Shown here: piece by piece, positions 43,953 through 53,233 of the stretch
Layout: each line of letters opens with the position of its first letter
Numbering within the stretch: the first letter of the stretch is position 1
Translations under genes and position numbers: made by a program
Notes under the pieces: generated by a model
What the model saw: the letters and a program-made list of their open reading frames with translations, nothing else
Told to the model about the DNA's origin: nothing
Database searches by the model: none
Assembly (NCBI GenBank): GCA_938016265.1
Contig: CALLWB010000027.1
Span: 1 to 64,000 of the forward strand
Length of the DNA stretch: 64,000 nucleotides
Source of the DNA: an uncultured Saprospiraceae bacterium
GTDB lineage: Bacteria; Bacteroidota; Bacteroidia; Chitinophagales; Saprospiraceae
Direction: 5' to 3'

Positions 43953-44954
43953 ATGATCATAGACCTCACTCCACAAACCACCAATTCCCAAGCCACCCAC
44001 CTCGCCCAACAGCTCAACGCCACCCTCCTAAAAACAGAAGACAGGTACACCATCATCACCTCCTCCAAAATAAAGACAGTCGACCCCAAACACCAACCGA
44101 TAATTGAAAAAACCTTCCTCTTCGAAAACGACCTTCAACTCGCCAGCAAACAATACCGCCCCCAAACAAGAACCGTCCACCTCGGAAACGGAAAAACAAT
44201 CGGCGGAACCACCAACCACACCGTCATGATCGCCGGTCCCTGCTCCGTAGAAGACCAATCCCAAATGCAACAAACCGCCGAACTACTAAAAGAACTAGGC
44301 ATCAGCATCCTCCGCGGCGGCTGCTACAAACCCAGAACCTCTCCCTACAGTTTTCAAGGACTTGGACTCGAAGGACTAAAAATCCTTACCGATATCAAAC
44401 AACAATATGGGCATACGATCATCACCGAAGTCCGCGATGCCACCCACGTCGCCGAAGTAATCGAACACACCGACATCATCCAAATCGGAGCAAAAGCCAT
44501 GTACGATCACGGCATCCTAAAAGCCTGTGGCAACACCCAAAAACCAGTACTTCTGAAAAGAGGATTTGGCACGACCTTGCAAGAGTTTGCCCAGGCAGCT
44601 GAATTCATCCTCTCCGCTGGCAATCCCAATGTCCTCCTCTGCGAAAGAGGCATTCGCACCTTCGAAACCAAAACCAGATTTACACTGGACCTCTGTGGGG
44701 TGGCCTATCTGAAAGAACACACAAATCTACCTGTGGTCCTTGACCCCAGTCATGCAATGGGTTACCGATATGGTGTTGCGGACCTCACTCGAGCCTGCAT
44801 GGCAATGGGGATTGACGGGCTGATCATTGAAGTCCATCCGAACCCTGTTGCTGCAAAATCTGACGCTGCCCAACAACTTAGTCATGAAGAATTTCGGATG
44901 CTTTACAAAAGCCTTCCACCGATAGCCAAAGCCATTGGTCGACAATTGATTTAA
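43953..44954 (+). CDS. aroF: 3-deoxy-7-phosphoheptulonate (DAHP) synthase, type I-beta
   Basis: It condenses phosphoenolpyruvate and erythrose 4-phosphate in the first step of the shikimate pathway, in the cytoplasm. I chose the ATG at 43953 (333 residues); the frame is open further upstream only because it runs through the repeat array. Residues 1-85 are a small ferredoxin-like (ACT-like) regulatory domain as in Thermotoga-type enzymes. The barrel follows: MIAGPCSVEDQSQM, RGGCYKPRTSPYSFQGLG, IQIGAKAMYD, LLKRGFGTT, VLLCERGIRTFE, LPVVLDPSHAMG, GLIIEVHPNP. The metal ligands (Cys in GGCYKPRTS, His in DPSHA, Glu in IIEVHPNP) are present. It is a single gene, convergent with the TonB receptor. Confidence 0.95.
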   Translation: MIIDLTPQTTNSQATHLAQQLNATLLKTEDRYTIITSSKIKTVDPKHQPIIEKTFLFENDLQLASKQYRPQTRTVHLGNGKTIGGTTNHTVMIAGPCSVEDQSQMQQTAELLKELGISILRGGCYKPRTSPYSFQGLGLEGLKILTDIKQQYGHTIITEVRDATHVAEVIEHTDIIQIGAKAMYDHGILKACGNTQKPVLLKRGFGTTLQEFAQAAEFILSAGNPNVLLCERGIRTFETKTRFTLDLCGVAYLKEHTNLPVVLDPSHAMGYRYGVADLTRACMAMGIDGLIIEVHPNPVAAKSDAAQQLSHEEFRMLYKSLPPIAKAIGRQLI

Positions 44955-45047
44955 GGAGGCTTTAAGTTTGTTAGATGTTCAAAAAAATCGAGGCAATTAC
45001 CTACATCAAACAAATCACAGTTCAGATTTTTTGTTTGGTTACTACCT

Positions 45048-47441
45048 TTAAAATACCACCCGATACTGAAGATTGAAAGACCGCGGCGCACTCATCTTCC
45101 CAGCCCGCAACATATATTCGCGATTCAACAAATTCTGGGCGATCACGGTAAACTGATGTTTGTCCTTCAATTTGTAGCCAAGCTGAAGGTCCAGGATGAA
45201 ATCTCCAGTGTTGTGTTCTTCTCGAAATTGTTTGATGTCGGCGATCCCTTGCACTTGTCCTTCTACGAGCGCGGAAAATTGATCTTTGCCGTCCAGGATG
45301 GCGTCGATGTTATGGACGTAACTATTGTAGCTGGCATTCACTCCAAAGGTAATCCCCTTTACATCTGTTTCGAGATTTAGACGGGTGGTGTGGAGGCTTC
45401 GGTACTTAAGGATTTTTGGCGCGAGTTCGTCATTTACTTTCCCTAGTCCCTGGAAGAAATTTCCTAGATAAACTCCAATGTTTTTTTGTGTGGAATCGGC
45501 ACTAATATCTCCAGGAAAACTATAGGTATAGCCTGCCCAAACTCGAAGTGGTAAATTGCCAACTCTCCCTTCACCAAAGAAGGAAAATTCAAGCCCGGCA
45601 ACACGTGCATGAGAGACATTAGTCGATTTGAAGCCCAGATATTTAGTTAGCGCTTCCAAAGACGGAGCCACTGAGTCTGGTTTATGGAAATCAAAATAAA
45701 ACTCTGTCATATCCTTGTATTCCATCCAGAAAAAGGCGGCATCTACATACCCATTCCAACGTTTGCCGTCTATGGCTTTTTTGAGTCCGATTTCGGTGCT
45801 CCAGCCTTTTTCAGGACGTAAATCTGGATTGGCCAGAATCTTGACGGATTGGCCAAGATTTTCTTCAATGTAACGTTCTCCAAGACTTGGTACTCGGTAG
45901 CCTTGTCCATAGGAAGCGCGTAGGAAAGTCGTTTTGTTTAGCTCGTAGTTGAGTCCTAGACGCAAAACAGGCAGTGCGGCAATATTTTCTTCCTTGATAC
46001 GGAAATTCTCCCAGCGTAATCCGATGGTCGTATTGAGTTTGTCAAAAAACCGTTTGTCTACCTGAGCGTACAACGCATTAGTAAAACCACTTTGTACAGA
46101 AAATCCTCCTAGGGAATCTGCTTGGAACAAAACGCTTCGTACATTAAAATACTGAAACAACGATCCGGTCGAGAATACCCAGTCGTTCTTGAAGGTACGC
46201 TGAAACTGGTACTCTAAACTAGCAATATTTGCAGGAGAATTTTCATTGCCTACACCTCGCCATTTAGTAATATTAAAATACCGGGACTTGAAGGTGTGTT
46301 TGTTTTCAAATTTATCAAAATAAGTAAGCCACGGATCAAGCGTGACTGTAGAGTAATTGTCTAACGTATAGGTAGGATCAATGTGTACAAAAGCACTGTC
46401 TTGGCCATTCAACCACAAAAAGAAATTGCCAATTTCATGGTACATGAAGTTCCCATTGATACCCAGGGTGAGTCGGTCGTTTTTCTCAGGGCGGAATCGG
46501 GTATTGCAATTGATGCGAAACCGACGTTCGTCACTTCCTTTTAGATAACTTTGCAGATAATGCACATTCCCACCTAAAACAAGATCGAAATTTGGAGTTA
46601 CTTTTCGTCGGTGAGCAAAATAGGTTCCAAATTGATAGGGACTTTCTCCTACGGTACTCCACCATTTTCTGAATTTAGACCGCGGCGCATTATACAAACC
46701 AGCGTACAAAGAAACAGAGGTAAACGGTTTAGCTGTAGGCCAGGCAGACCGTACATGTATGACCCCATTCAACGCAGAAGAACCATAAAGAACAGAAGCT
46801 GCACCTTTGATAATTTCGATTTGCTGTGCATTTTCTATAGGCACAAAATTCCATTTTACATCGCTGAGTTCGGCCGATAAAAGAGGTTGTTCGTCCACCA
46901 ATAAAGCAACACGACTTCCTGCACCATAGGCATATCCGCTTCCACTCCTGATATTTGCCTGGCCATCGACGACTTCCACGCCGGGCACTCTTTTGACAAC
47001 ATCCGAAAGACTGGTATTGTTATTCCTATTTATTATTTCAGGAGTAATTACATCGATGGTAACGGTTTCTTCTGTGGCTTTTCGTTCGAATCGGCTTCCG
47101 CTTATCACGATGACGTCCAACACGGAATTCGTTGTGGATAGATTGATGTTTAAGGAGATGGGCGAACTGCCATCTGCTTCTACCTTCAGGGTTTGTTCGG
47201 AGTAGCCGGTATATTGAAATACCAGTTTATGACTGCCAGCAGGCAAGCTTAGGGTGTAGTTGCCATCAAGATCAGTAGAAGTCCCTGAAGTTTCATTCAG
47301 GATAACATTTACTCCAATGAGGGTTTCCTGGCTGGTCTTGTCCACTACTGTCCCTGTGATTACGGACTGTGCAATCAAGGATTGAATCCCTAGTACACCT
47401 AGCAGCAAAGTGCCCCACCATTTTATATGAAGGTTATTCAT
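45048..47441 (-). CDS. TonB-dependent outer-membrane receptor
   Basis: A 797-residue protein with a signal peptide (GTLLLGVLGIQSLIAQ). Residues of about 25-110 are a carboxypeptidase-regulatory-like domain (ITGTVVDKTSQETLIGVNV). The plug is about 115-235 (VVKRVPGVEVVDGQANIRSG, IEIIKGAASVLYGSSALNGVI). The barrel runs to the C-terminus (YGQGYRVPSLGERYIEEN, LNLQYRVVF-type end). The FxxSYGQG-YRxPS pattern is typical of siderophore or cobalamin receptors, but the ligand is not identifiable. Only 11 bases separate it from the upstream nadB stop, so it is probably the second gene of a nadB operon. Confidence 0.88.
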   Translation of the reverse strand: MNNLHIKWWGTLLLGVLGIQSLIAQSVITGTVVDKTSQETLIGVNVILNETSGTSTDLDGNYTLSLPAGSHKLVFQYTGYSEQTLKVEADGSSPISLNINLSTTNSVLDVIVISGSRFERKATEETVTIDVITPEIINRNNNTSLSDVVKRVPGVEVVDGQANIRSGSGYAYGAGSRVALLVDEQPLLSAELSDVKWNFVPIENAQQIEIIKGAASVLYGSSALNGVIHVRSAWPTAKPFTSVSLYAGLYNAPRSKFRKWWSTVGESPYQFGTYFAHRRKVTPNFDLVLGGNVHYLQSYLKGSDERRFRINCNTRFRPEKNDRLTLGINGNFMYHEIGNFFLWLNGQDSAFVHIDPTYTLDNYSTVTLDPWLTYFDKFENKHTFKSRYFNITKWRGVGNENSPANIASLEYQFQRTFKNDWVFSTGSLFQYFNVRSVLFQADSLGGFSVQSGFTNALYAQVDKRFFDKLNTTIGLRWENFRIKEENIAALPVLRLGLNYELNKTTFLRASYGQGYRVPSLGERYIEENLGQSVKILANPDLRPEKGWSTEIGLKKAIDGKRWNGYVDAAFFWMEYKDMTEFYFDFHKPDSVAPSLEALTKYLGFKSTNVSHARVAGLEFSFFGEGRVGNLPLRVWAGYTYSFPGDISADSTQKNIGVYLGNFFQGLGKVNDELAPKILKYRSLHTTRLNLETDVKGITFGVNASYNSYVHNIDAILDGKDQFSALVEGQVQGIADIKQFREEHNTGDFILDLQLGYKLKDKHQFTVIAQNLLNREYMLRAGKMSAPRSFNLQYRVVF

Positions 47442-47452
47442 TAAATGAAAAT

Positions 47453-49054
47453 TTATAAAATCATAGTCTCAATATAGTCCATTTGTTCAGGATAGTCGGT
47501 CGTGTAGTGGAGGCCTCTACTCTCCCTGCGCATAGCCGCTGAGGAGGTCACCAAATATCCAATCGTGATCATATTTCTAAGTTCGCAAAGTTGAGGGGAA
47601 AGTGTGGTGGTGCTGTACAATTGTTCCGTCTCTCGATAGAGTAGCGTCAGGCGGTCTTTTGCTCTGTTGAGCCGCACATTTGAGCGTACAATACCGACAT
47701 AACTGCTCATGATCTCCTTGAGTTCTTTGTTGCTTTGGGTGATCAAAACCATTTCCTTCGGATCGGTGGTGCTTTTGGCATTCCATCCAGGTATCCCTTC
47801 CATCCAATCATAATCATCGATATTTTCTAGGACATCCTTTGCGATTCGGTGTGCAAAAACCATGGCTTCCAACAAGGAGTTGGAGGCTAAACGATTGGCT
47901 CCGTGCAATCCGCTTGAAGTACATTCGCCACAAGCATACAACCGTTGGACAGAAGACCGCCCAATCTGATCTGTTTTTACACCGCCACACAAGTAGTGCG
48001 CTGCAGGAACAACTGGGATCATTTGTTTGAATGGATCAATACCAAGACTCATACACTTATCATATATCGTAGGAAAATGTTTTATGAAGGCTTCCTTGTC
48101 TAAGTGCTGACAATCGAGACAAAGGTAATCATCACCACGCGTTTTCATTTCATTATCTATTGCTCGGGCAACGATATCACGGGGAGCGAGCGACAATCGT
48201 TCATCGTATTTTTGCATAAATTCCTTGCCGTCCTGCGTCTTCAAAATTGCTCCAAATCCGCGCACGGCCTCGGAGACCAGGAAGTCTGGATTTTCTCCAG
48301 CAGGGTTGTAGAGCGCTGTTGGATGAAATTGGACAAACTCCATATTTTCGAGTCGTCCTTTTGCCCGGTAGACCATGGCTATCCCGTCTCCAGTGGCGAT
48401 CACCGGATTGGTGGTGTTTCTGTATATCTGCCCTGCGCCTCCAGTGCAAACAATCGTTGTTTTTGCATTGATGGTTTCGATGGTTCTGGTTTCGAGGTCC
48501 AAAACGTAGGCGCCATAGCAGGCTACATTTGGAGTTACTCTGGTCACTACTCGCCCTAATTGATGTTGAGTAATCAGGTCTACTGCAAAAAAGTGATCAA
48601 ATATCTCGATGTTTTTGTAGGTCTGTGCTTTTTCGACGAGAGCTCTTTGAATTTCCCAACCTGTCAGGTCTTTATAGTGGAGGATTCGGTATTCTGAATG
48701 ACCGCCTTCCATACCTAGATCGTAGTCGTCATCTTTAGTTTTGTCAAAACGAGTGCCCCAATTAATGATTTCTTTTACTCGTATCGGACCTTCTTTTACT
48801 ACGATTTCTACTACTTCTTTATCGCAAAGACCGTCTCCTGCATCCAGGGTATCGGCGATGTGTTTTTCGTAGGTGTCGATGTCTTTGTTCCAAACAGCGG
48901 CGACGCCTCCTTGAGCATATCGGGTATTACTTTCGCTTCTGTTTGTTTTGGTAAGTACAGTGATCGTCAGATCTTTTCTTTTCTCTGCAATTTTTATGGC
49001 GAATGTTAATCCGGCAATGCCTGCTCCGATGACGAGAATATCTGTTTTTTTCAA
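47453..49054 (-). CDS. nadB: L-aspartate oxidase (NAD biosynthesis), TTG start
   Basis: It oxidises L-aspartate to iminoaspartate, the first step of de novo NAD synthesis, with FAD in the cytoplasm; 533 residues. The FAD site is at the very N-terminus (ILVIGAGIAGLTFAIKIAE), followed by SNTRYAQGGVAAV, FVQFHPTALYNP, SLAPRDIVARAID and GLHGANRLASNSLLEAMVF. The start is TTG at 49054; no ATG lies between an upstream stop and the glycine-rich loop, so the TTG is needed to complete the fold. nadA and nadC are not adjacent; a TonB receptor gene follows after 11 bases. Confidence 0.95.
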   Translation of the reverse strand: MKKTDILVIGAGIAGLTFAIKIAEKRKDLTITVLTKTNRSESNTRYAQGGVAAVWNKDIDTYEKHIADTLDAGDGLCDKEVVEIVVKEGPIRVKEIINWGTRFDKTKDDDYDLGMEGGHSEYRILHYKDLTGWEIQRALVEKAQTYKNIEIFDHFFAVDLITQHQLGRVVTRVTPNVACYGAYVLDLETRTIETINAKTTIVCTGGAGQIYRNTTNPVIATGDGIAMVYRAKGRLENMEFVQFHPTALYNPAGENPDFLVSEAVRGFGAILKTQDGKEFMQKYDERLSLAPRDIVARAIDNEMKTRGDDYLCLDCQHLDKEAFIKHFPTIYDKCMSLGIDPFKQMIPVVPAAHYLCGGVKTDQIGRSSVQRLYACGECTSSGLHGANRLASNSLLEAMVFAHRIAKDVLENIDDYDWMEGIPGWNAKSTTDPKEMVLITQSNKELKEIMSSYVGIVRSNVRLNRAKDRLTLLYRETEQLYSTTTLSPQLCELRNMITIGYLVTSSAAMRRESRGLHYTTDYPEQMDYIETMIL

Positions 49055-49096
49055 ACTAAAATTATTTTAGATAAATACCATTTGATTATGGGCGCA

Positions 49097-49122
49097 CAAA
49101 TTTAGTTAAAAGAATGCGTCAA
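49097..49122 (-). promoter_or_regulatory. Possible promoter of nadB
   Basis: On the minus strand TAAATTTG (49104-49097) is a perfect -7 element, with TTG (49122-49120) only 15 bases upstream, shorter than usual. The nadB start lies about 43 bases downstream. Confidence 0.4.
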
Positions 49123-49174
49123 AAATAAACATTAACAAAAAATTCATTATGCGGTTTCATTTATAATAATTAAT

Positions 49175-49182
49175 TATATTTG
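49175..49182 (+). promoter_or_regulatory. -7 element TATATTTG for the sensor kinase gene
   Basis: A perfect TAnnTTTG 148 bases before the ATG at 49330, leaving a long 5' leader. The nearest -33 candidate (TTTC at 49155) is not at the ideal distance. Confidence 0.35.
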
Positions 49183-49329
49183 TGTGGTTTTAACATGACG
49201 ACTAATTTTTATTTTTCTCTTGTTTCGTTCCCCAAGAATACAAGCTATGAGGAAATGTCATCCTCTTTGGTAGTATAGTTTAGTGTAATAAAAAGGCTTT
49301 TTTAGCATTAATACTAATGACTTGCAAGG

Positions 49330-51060
49330 ATGAATATATTGACAATTTTATTTATGTTGTTTGCTTCTCTGGGCTTCTCAACGATAAGTTACAACCCTGA
49401 CTCTCGAGAGAATCCCGTCTCTACCTATACAAATTACAGTTTGGGGCTTTTGATCTGGCTTTATGGATTAACAATGTGTGGTCTTTGTTTGTTTGGTTTT
49501 GAAGTAAAATTTGTTTGGATTTATTTGTTGATTGGAATCTGGCCGATCATTGTGGCTACTGGGATTCACTTTGCTGTTTCCAGGAGTATTTTGCCGACTC
49601 TGTTTAAGGAGGGTTGGTTTATGTCGGTGTATTATTTGCTTGCCTTTTGTTTGTTTATTTACCCTTTTTTTGAGGCCTCCTCTTTTCTTTTTCTGTCAGA
49701 AGGACAAGGGGTTGTAGGTTTTTCTCAAGAATGGGGTTGGTTTTACTTTTTGCAGTTAGGCTGGTTGTTTGGCGTCATTAGCATTGGAATTTATCTGCTA
49801 CGTAACCATGAACAGGTTACTCCATCTTTGTTGATTTTGGCACTGTTTGGGTTTGGGTTTTTCCATTTGCTAAAACTTCCCTACTGGTTATTTTTCTCTG
49901 CGTGTATACTTGTTTTTTTAGCTTGTATCGTTGGGTTTATTTTTCTAATAAAACGGCCAGAAAAAGAAGTAGTGGGCTATCAAGGTCTGCTTGGAATGCT
50001 GGAGTCTACTGATTTTTTCTCAATTATAGAGCGAACTGGTCAAATTCGGCATCTAAGCACACGAAGTAGAGAACTGTTAGGATTTACTGCGACCACTTCC
50101 CTGGAAGGGAAAAATTTATTCGATCATATTTTATTGACGAATGACACTCCCTATGAACCAAATATCCAACAACAAGAAGTCCAACTCAAAATAGGAGAAG
50201 ACATCAATATACCCGTAACAATCATTGCAACCAAACTAGGACCAAAAAACAATCCGTCAGGATACGGTATCATTGGCTTCGATACAGCGCACTATCATCA
50301 AAAAAATAAAGAGTTAGCCGAATACAACCTCAAACTAAAAGCGAGCAACTATGAACTCAGCCAATTCGCCAACATCCTTTCTCACGAACTCAAAGAACCC
50401 ATCCGGACAGTAAACAGTTTCGTCCAACTACTCGCAAGACGCAGCAGAAAAACGCTCGAACCTGACGTACAGGAATACATAGATTATATTGAAGGCGGAG
50501 CCACCAGAATGTCCAACCTCATCAATACATTACTACAATACACCAAAATCGAAGGCGGCAAAAAAAGCAAACAGGACCTCGAATTCGAGGACCTATTGCT
50601 AACAGTAAAAAAAGATTTACACCTCAATATCGCAGAATCTAACGCGATCTTCCTAGTGCGAAACAAAATCCCTAATCTATTCGGCAACTATTCTCAACTA
50701 GTACAGCTTTTTCGAAATTTGATCAGCAATTCGATAAAATACAAAGGAGCGGAACGGCCCATCATCGATATTCGGTTTAAAGATGATCCTGAATTCTGGT
50801 ATATCACATTGAGTGACAATGGGATTGGTATTGACCCCGCAGACCGAAAATCCGTATTTAAGATATTCAATCGATCTAACCAGACCAAAATAGAAGGCCG
50901 CGGCATCGGACTCGCTATCTGCGAAAAAATCATCGAAAACCACAAAGGAGAAATCTGGATTGATGAAAAAAACCTGATAGGAACTGTTTTTCATATCCGA
51001 ATCCCAATTATAAAATCCTCCACACAAAAATTGGATTCACTTGTTTCTGAAGAGGGTTAG
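49330..51060 (+). CDS. Membrane sensor histidine kinase with PAS domain (orphan)
   Basis: A 576-residue protein. Residues of about 1-215 hold seven or so membrane helices. A PAS-like domain follows (about 225-335; IERTGQIRHLSTRSRELLGF). Then come HisKA (about 345-415; phosphoacceptor His near 353 in ILSHELKEPIRTVNSF) and HATPase (about 440-565; N box FRNLISNSIKYKG, G1 DNGIGIDP, G2 GRGIGLAICEKI). It autophosphorylates in response to an unknown signal. No response regulator gene is adjacent, so it is an orphan. The membrane part resembles a 7TM sensor of the histidine-kinase N-terminal type. Confidence 0.9.
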   Translation: MNILTILFMLFASLGFSTISYNPDSRENPVSTYTNYSLGLLIWLYGLTMCGLCLFGFEVKFVWIYLLIGIWPIIVATGIHFAVSRSILPTLFKEGWFMSVYYLLAFCLFIYPFFEASSFLFLSEGQGVVGFSQEWGWFYFLQLGWLFGVISIGIYLLRNHEQVTPSLLILALFGFGFFHLLKLPYWLFFSACILVFLACIVGFIFLIKRPEKEVVGYQGLLGMLESTDFFSIIERTGQIRHLSTRSRELLGFTATTSLEGKNLFDHILLTNDTPYEPNIQQQEVQLKIGEDINIPVTIIATKLGPKNNPSGYGIIGFDTAHYHQKNKELAEYNLKLKASNYELSQFANILSHELKEPIRTVNSFVQLLARRSRKTLEPDVQEYIDYIEGGATRMSNLINTLLQYTKIEGGKKSKQDLEFEDLLLTVKKDLHLNIAESNAIFLVRNKIPNLFGNYSQLVQLFRNLISNSIKYKGAERPIIDIRFKDDPEFWYITLSDNGIGIDPADRKSVFKIFNRSNQTKIEGRGIGLAICEKIIENHKGEIWIDEKNLIGTVFHIRIPIIKSSTQKLDSLVSEEG

Positions 51061-51183
51061 TACATTTTTTTTCATCTTTATTTTTTTTCATTTCAAAGAC
51101 AAAAGTCAAATCCAAATCTCAAAATCCCAACTTTTATACCCAAAATGTTTTTGCATTTGGCTTTCAATATGAAGTTGAAGTCC

Positions 51184-51191
51184 TATATTTG
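51184..51191 (+). promoter_or_regulatory. -7 element TATATTTG for the TMTC-like/lpxH operon
   Basis: A perfect TAnnTTTG 23 bases before the ATG at 51215. A TTTG at 51156 lies 24 bases upstream of it, slightly beyond the normal spacing. Confidence 0.45.
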
Positions 51192-51214
51192 ATTTCAGAA
51201 ATATCAAATCGGGA

Positions 51215-53227
51215 ATGAAAAAAGTCAAAACCGTAAAAACGGTAAAGAAGAAAAGCAAAAAAACGAGTAAACACTTGCCGGTCATCAACCCATTTATTGC
51301 AATGGGCGTTTTGGCCGCAATCACGATGGTCACTTTTTCTCCATCTTTGAGCAATGATTTTGTCAACTGGGATGATCCGTCCTACATCTTGAACAATGCA
51401 AGAATTCAAAATTTCAGCTTGAAGAACCTGATCATGATGTTCAACCCCTTCCCGCAGTCGTATTTGGTCAGTAACTATCACCCACTCACAGAGCTATCGC
51501 TGGCGCTTGATCATATGGTGTACGGAGTAAAACCCTTTGGTTTTCACCTCACCAACATGATTATTCATACCATTAATACCATCCTTGTATACCTTTTGGT
51601 GACCAAACTTCTTAAGGGATTTCAGATAGCGGCGATCATTACTGCCTTGTTTTTTGCCATTCACCCGATGCACGTGGAGTCCGTGGTTTGGGCATCAGAA
51701 CGCAAGGACGTGCTGCACGTATTCTTTTACTTGCTGGCCATGTTGCAGTACCTTCGATATCTGGATAGTGGTCAATTGAAAAAATACCTTTGGTATACGC
51801 TGGCGTTTTTTGTTTGCTCTTTGCTTTCCAAGGCGCAGGCCGTCACCTTGCCGATTGTTTTGTTGTTGATGGATTATTTTTATAAGCGGGAGAACAGGAA
51901 GTCTTATGTGCTTGAAAAAGCGCCCTTTTTAATGTTGTTTCTGGCGTTTATGTTGTCTCTGGCGTTTGGATTGTTGGCGATTTGGGCTCAAAAATCGACG
52001 CAGGCGGATTCCTTGGTTTCTATTTCTTTGGCGCAGCGGCCATTTACGGGGAGTATGTCTTTGGTAATTTATTTGCAAAAGCTTTTTGTACCGACTGGAT
52101 TGTGTGCGCTTCATCCGTATGCATTTAAGCCTGGAGAAGCGATGCCTACTTACTTTTATGGGGCGATTTTTGTCTTGTTGGGATACCTGTTTTTACTATA
52201 CAAAACCTTTGTCGATAACAAGAGGGTACTATTTTTTGGCCTAGCTTTTTTCCTGATAACGATCCTTCCTGTATTGCAATTTTTGACGATTGGAGAGGCG
52301 CAGTGGGCAGAGCGGTATTCTTATTTGCCATACATCGGGTTGTTTTTGGTGATTGGTTATTATGCGGATCTTGTTTTTCAAAAAGGGACGACGGAGCAAA
52401 TTTCGGAGGAGGATTTACCTTCCGGGAATATGGATAAGTTTAAAATTCCAGTGATGGCGTTTCTTGCTGTTGGGTTGCTTGGTTCGGTGATTCTATCTTG
52501 GAATCGGATTCCCTATTGGGAAAATTCGCCTAAGCTTTGGGAGGATGTTCTTGACAAATATCCAGGAGAAAAACTGGCGTACGTCAACCTTAGCCATTTC
52601 TATAGCGAGGTAAAAGAATGGGATAAAAGTCAGTCTTATGCGGAAGAAGGGTTGAAATTTGCCCCCAATCACTACAAACTGCTAGTCAATAAGGCATTTT
52701 GTATGATGAAGAAAAAGCAGCACAAACAAGCCGTCGAAGTGCTGCTAGATGCAGTCGAGCGTGATGGAGAACATTATGAAATTCATTTTAATCTTGGAAT
52801 CTGCTACGACAATCTGAAGGACTACGATAAAGCATTGGCCAGCTACAAAAAAACACTGGAATATGAGCCCAACCACATTCAGGCCTTCCTGCAGCGGGGC
52901 GTGATTTATTCCAATCAAAAAAATGATCAACAAGCAGCAATCAAAGATTTCGAGCGCGTCATTGAATATGCCCCAACACACAAGGATGCATTGATGAATA
53001 TGGCCGTAGCACTCTACAAAACCGCACAAACAGACAAGGCAATTGCCACCATCGATAAAGCGGTAAAAGTAGCACCAAACGACGCTAAAGCCTGGTACAT
53101 TAGCGCCCTGGCAAACGCCCAGAAAAAAAATTACCAAAAAGCAATATCCGACGGCAACCGCGCAAAAACGCTCGGCCAAACAGGACTAGACGCCAGCCTC
53201 CAACAATGGAAACAGGCGCTTAAGTAA
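51215..53227 (+). CDS. TMTC-like multi-spanning glycosyltransferase with C-terminal TPR repeats
   Basis: A 670-residue protein. A very basic N-terminus (MKKVKTVKTVKKKSKKTSK) precedes about ten membrane helices (about 28-430). The first loop carries NDFVNWDDPSYI and YHPLTELSLALDHMVYG, and later loops HPMHVESVVWASERKDVL and FLTIGEAQWAERYSYLPYIG. These are hallmarks of the TMTC/DUF1736 group of GT-C mannosyltransferase-like proteins; the Asp pair in WDD is the likely catalytic or metal site. Residues of about 445-670 are five to six TPR repeats (HYEIHFNLGICYDNLKDYDKALASYKK). It probably transfers a sugar from a polyprenyl donor on the periplasmic side. lpxH follows after 6 bases. Confidence 0.82.
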   Translation: MKKVKTVKTVKKKSKKTSKHLPVINPFIAMGVLAAITMVTFSPSLSNDFVNWDDPSYILNNARIQNFSLKNLIMMFNPFPQSYLVSNYHPLTELSLALDHMVYGVKPFGFHLTNMIIHTINTILVYLLVTKLLKGFQIAAIITALFFAIHPMHVESVVWASERKDVLHVFFYLLAMLQYLRYLDSGQLKKYLWYTLAFFVCSLLSKAQAVTLPIVLLLMDYFYKRENRKSYVLEKAPFLMLFLAFMLSLAFGLLAIWAQKSTQADSLVSISLAQRPFTGSMSLVIYLQKLFVPTGLCALHPYAFKPGEAMPTYFYGAIFVLLGYLFLLYKTFVDNKRVLFFGLAFFLITILPVLQFLTIGEAQWAERYSYLPYIGLFLVIGYYADLVFQKGTTEQISEEDLPSGNMDKFKIPVMAFLAVGLLGSVILSWNRIPYWENSPKLWEDVLDKYPGEKLAYVNLSHFYSEVKEWDKSQSYAEEGLKFAPNHYKLLVNKAFCMMKKKQHKQAVEVLLDAVERDGEHYEIHFNLGICYDNLKDYDKALASYKKTLEYEPNHIQAFLQRGVIYSNQKNDQQAAIKDFERVIEYAPTHKDALMNMAVALYKTAQTDKAIATIDKAVKVAPNDAKAWYISALANAQKKNYQKAISDGNRAKTLGQTGLDASLQQWKQALK

Positions 53228-53233
53228 TAATAA

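Noticed and set aside
43200-44089. Long minus-strand frames and the plus-strand extension of aroF across the repeats
   Set aside because: They translate the repeat (recurring SIQK, RSNQCDQFKK) and open only because the repeat length is often a multiple of three. aroF has a proper ATG at 43953.
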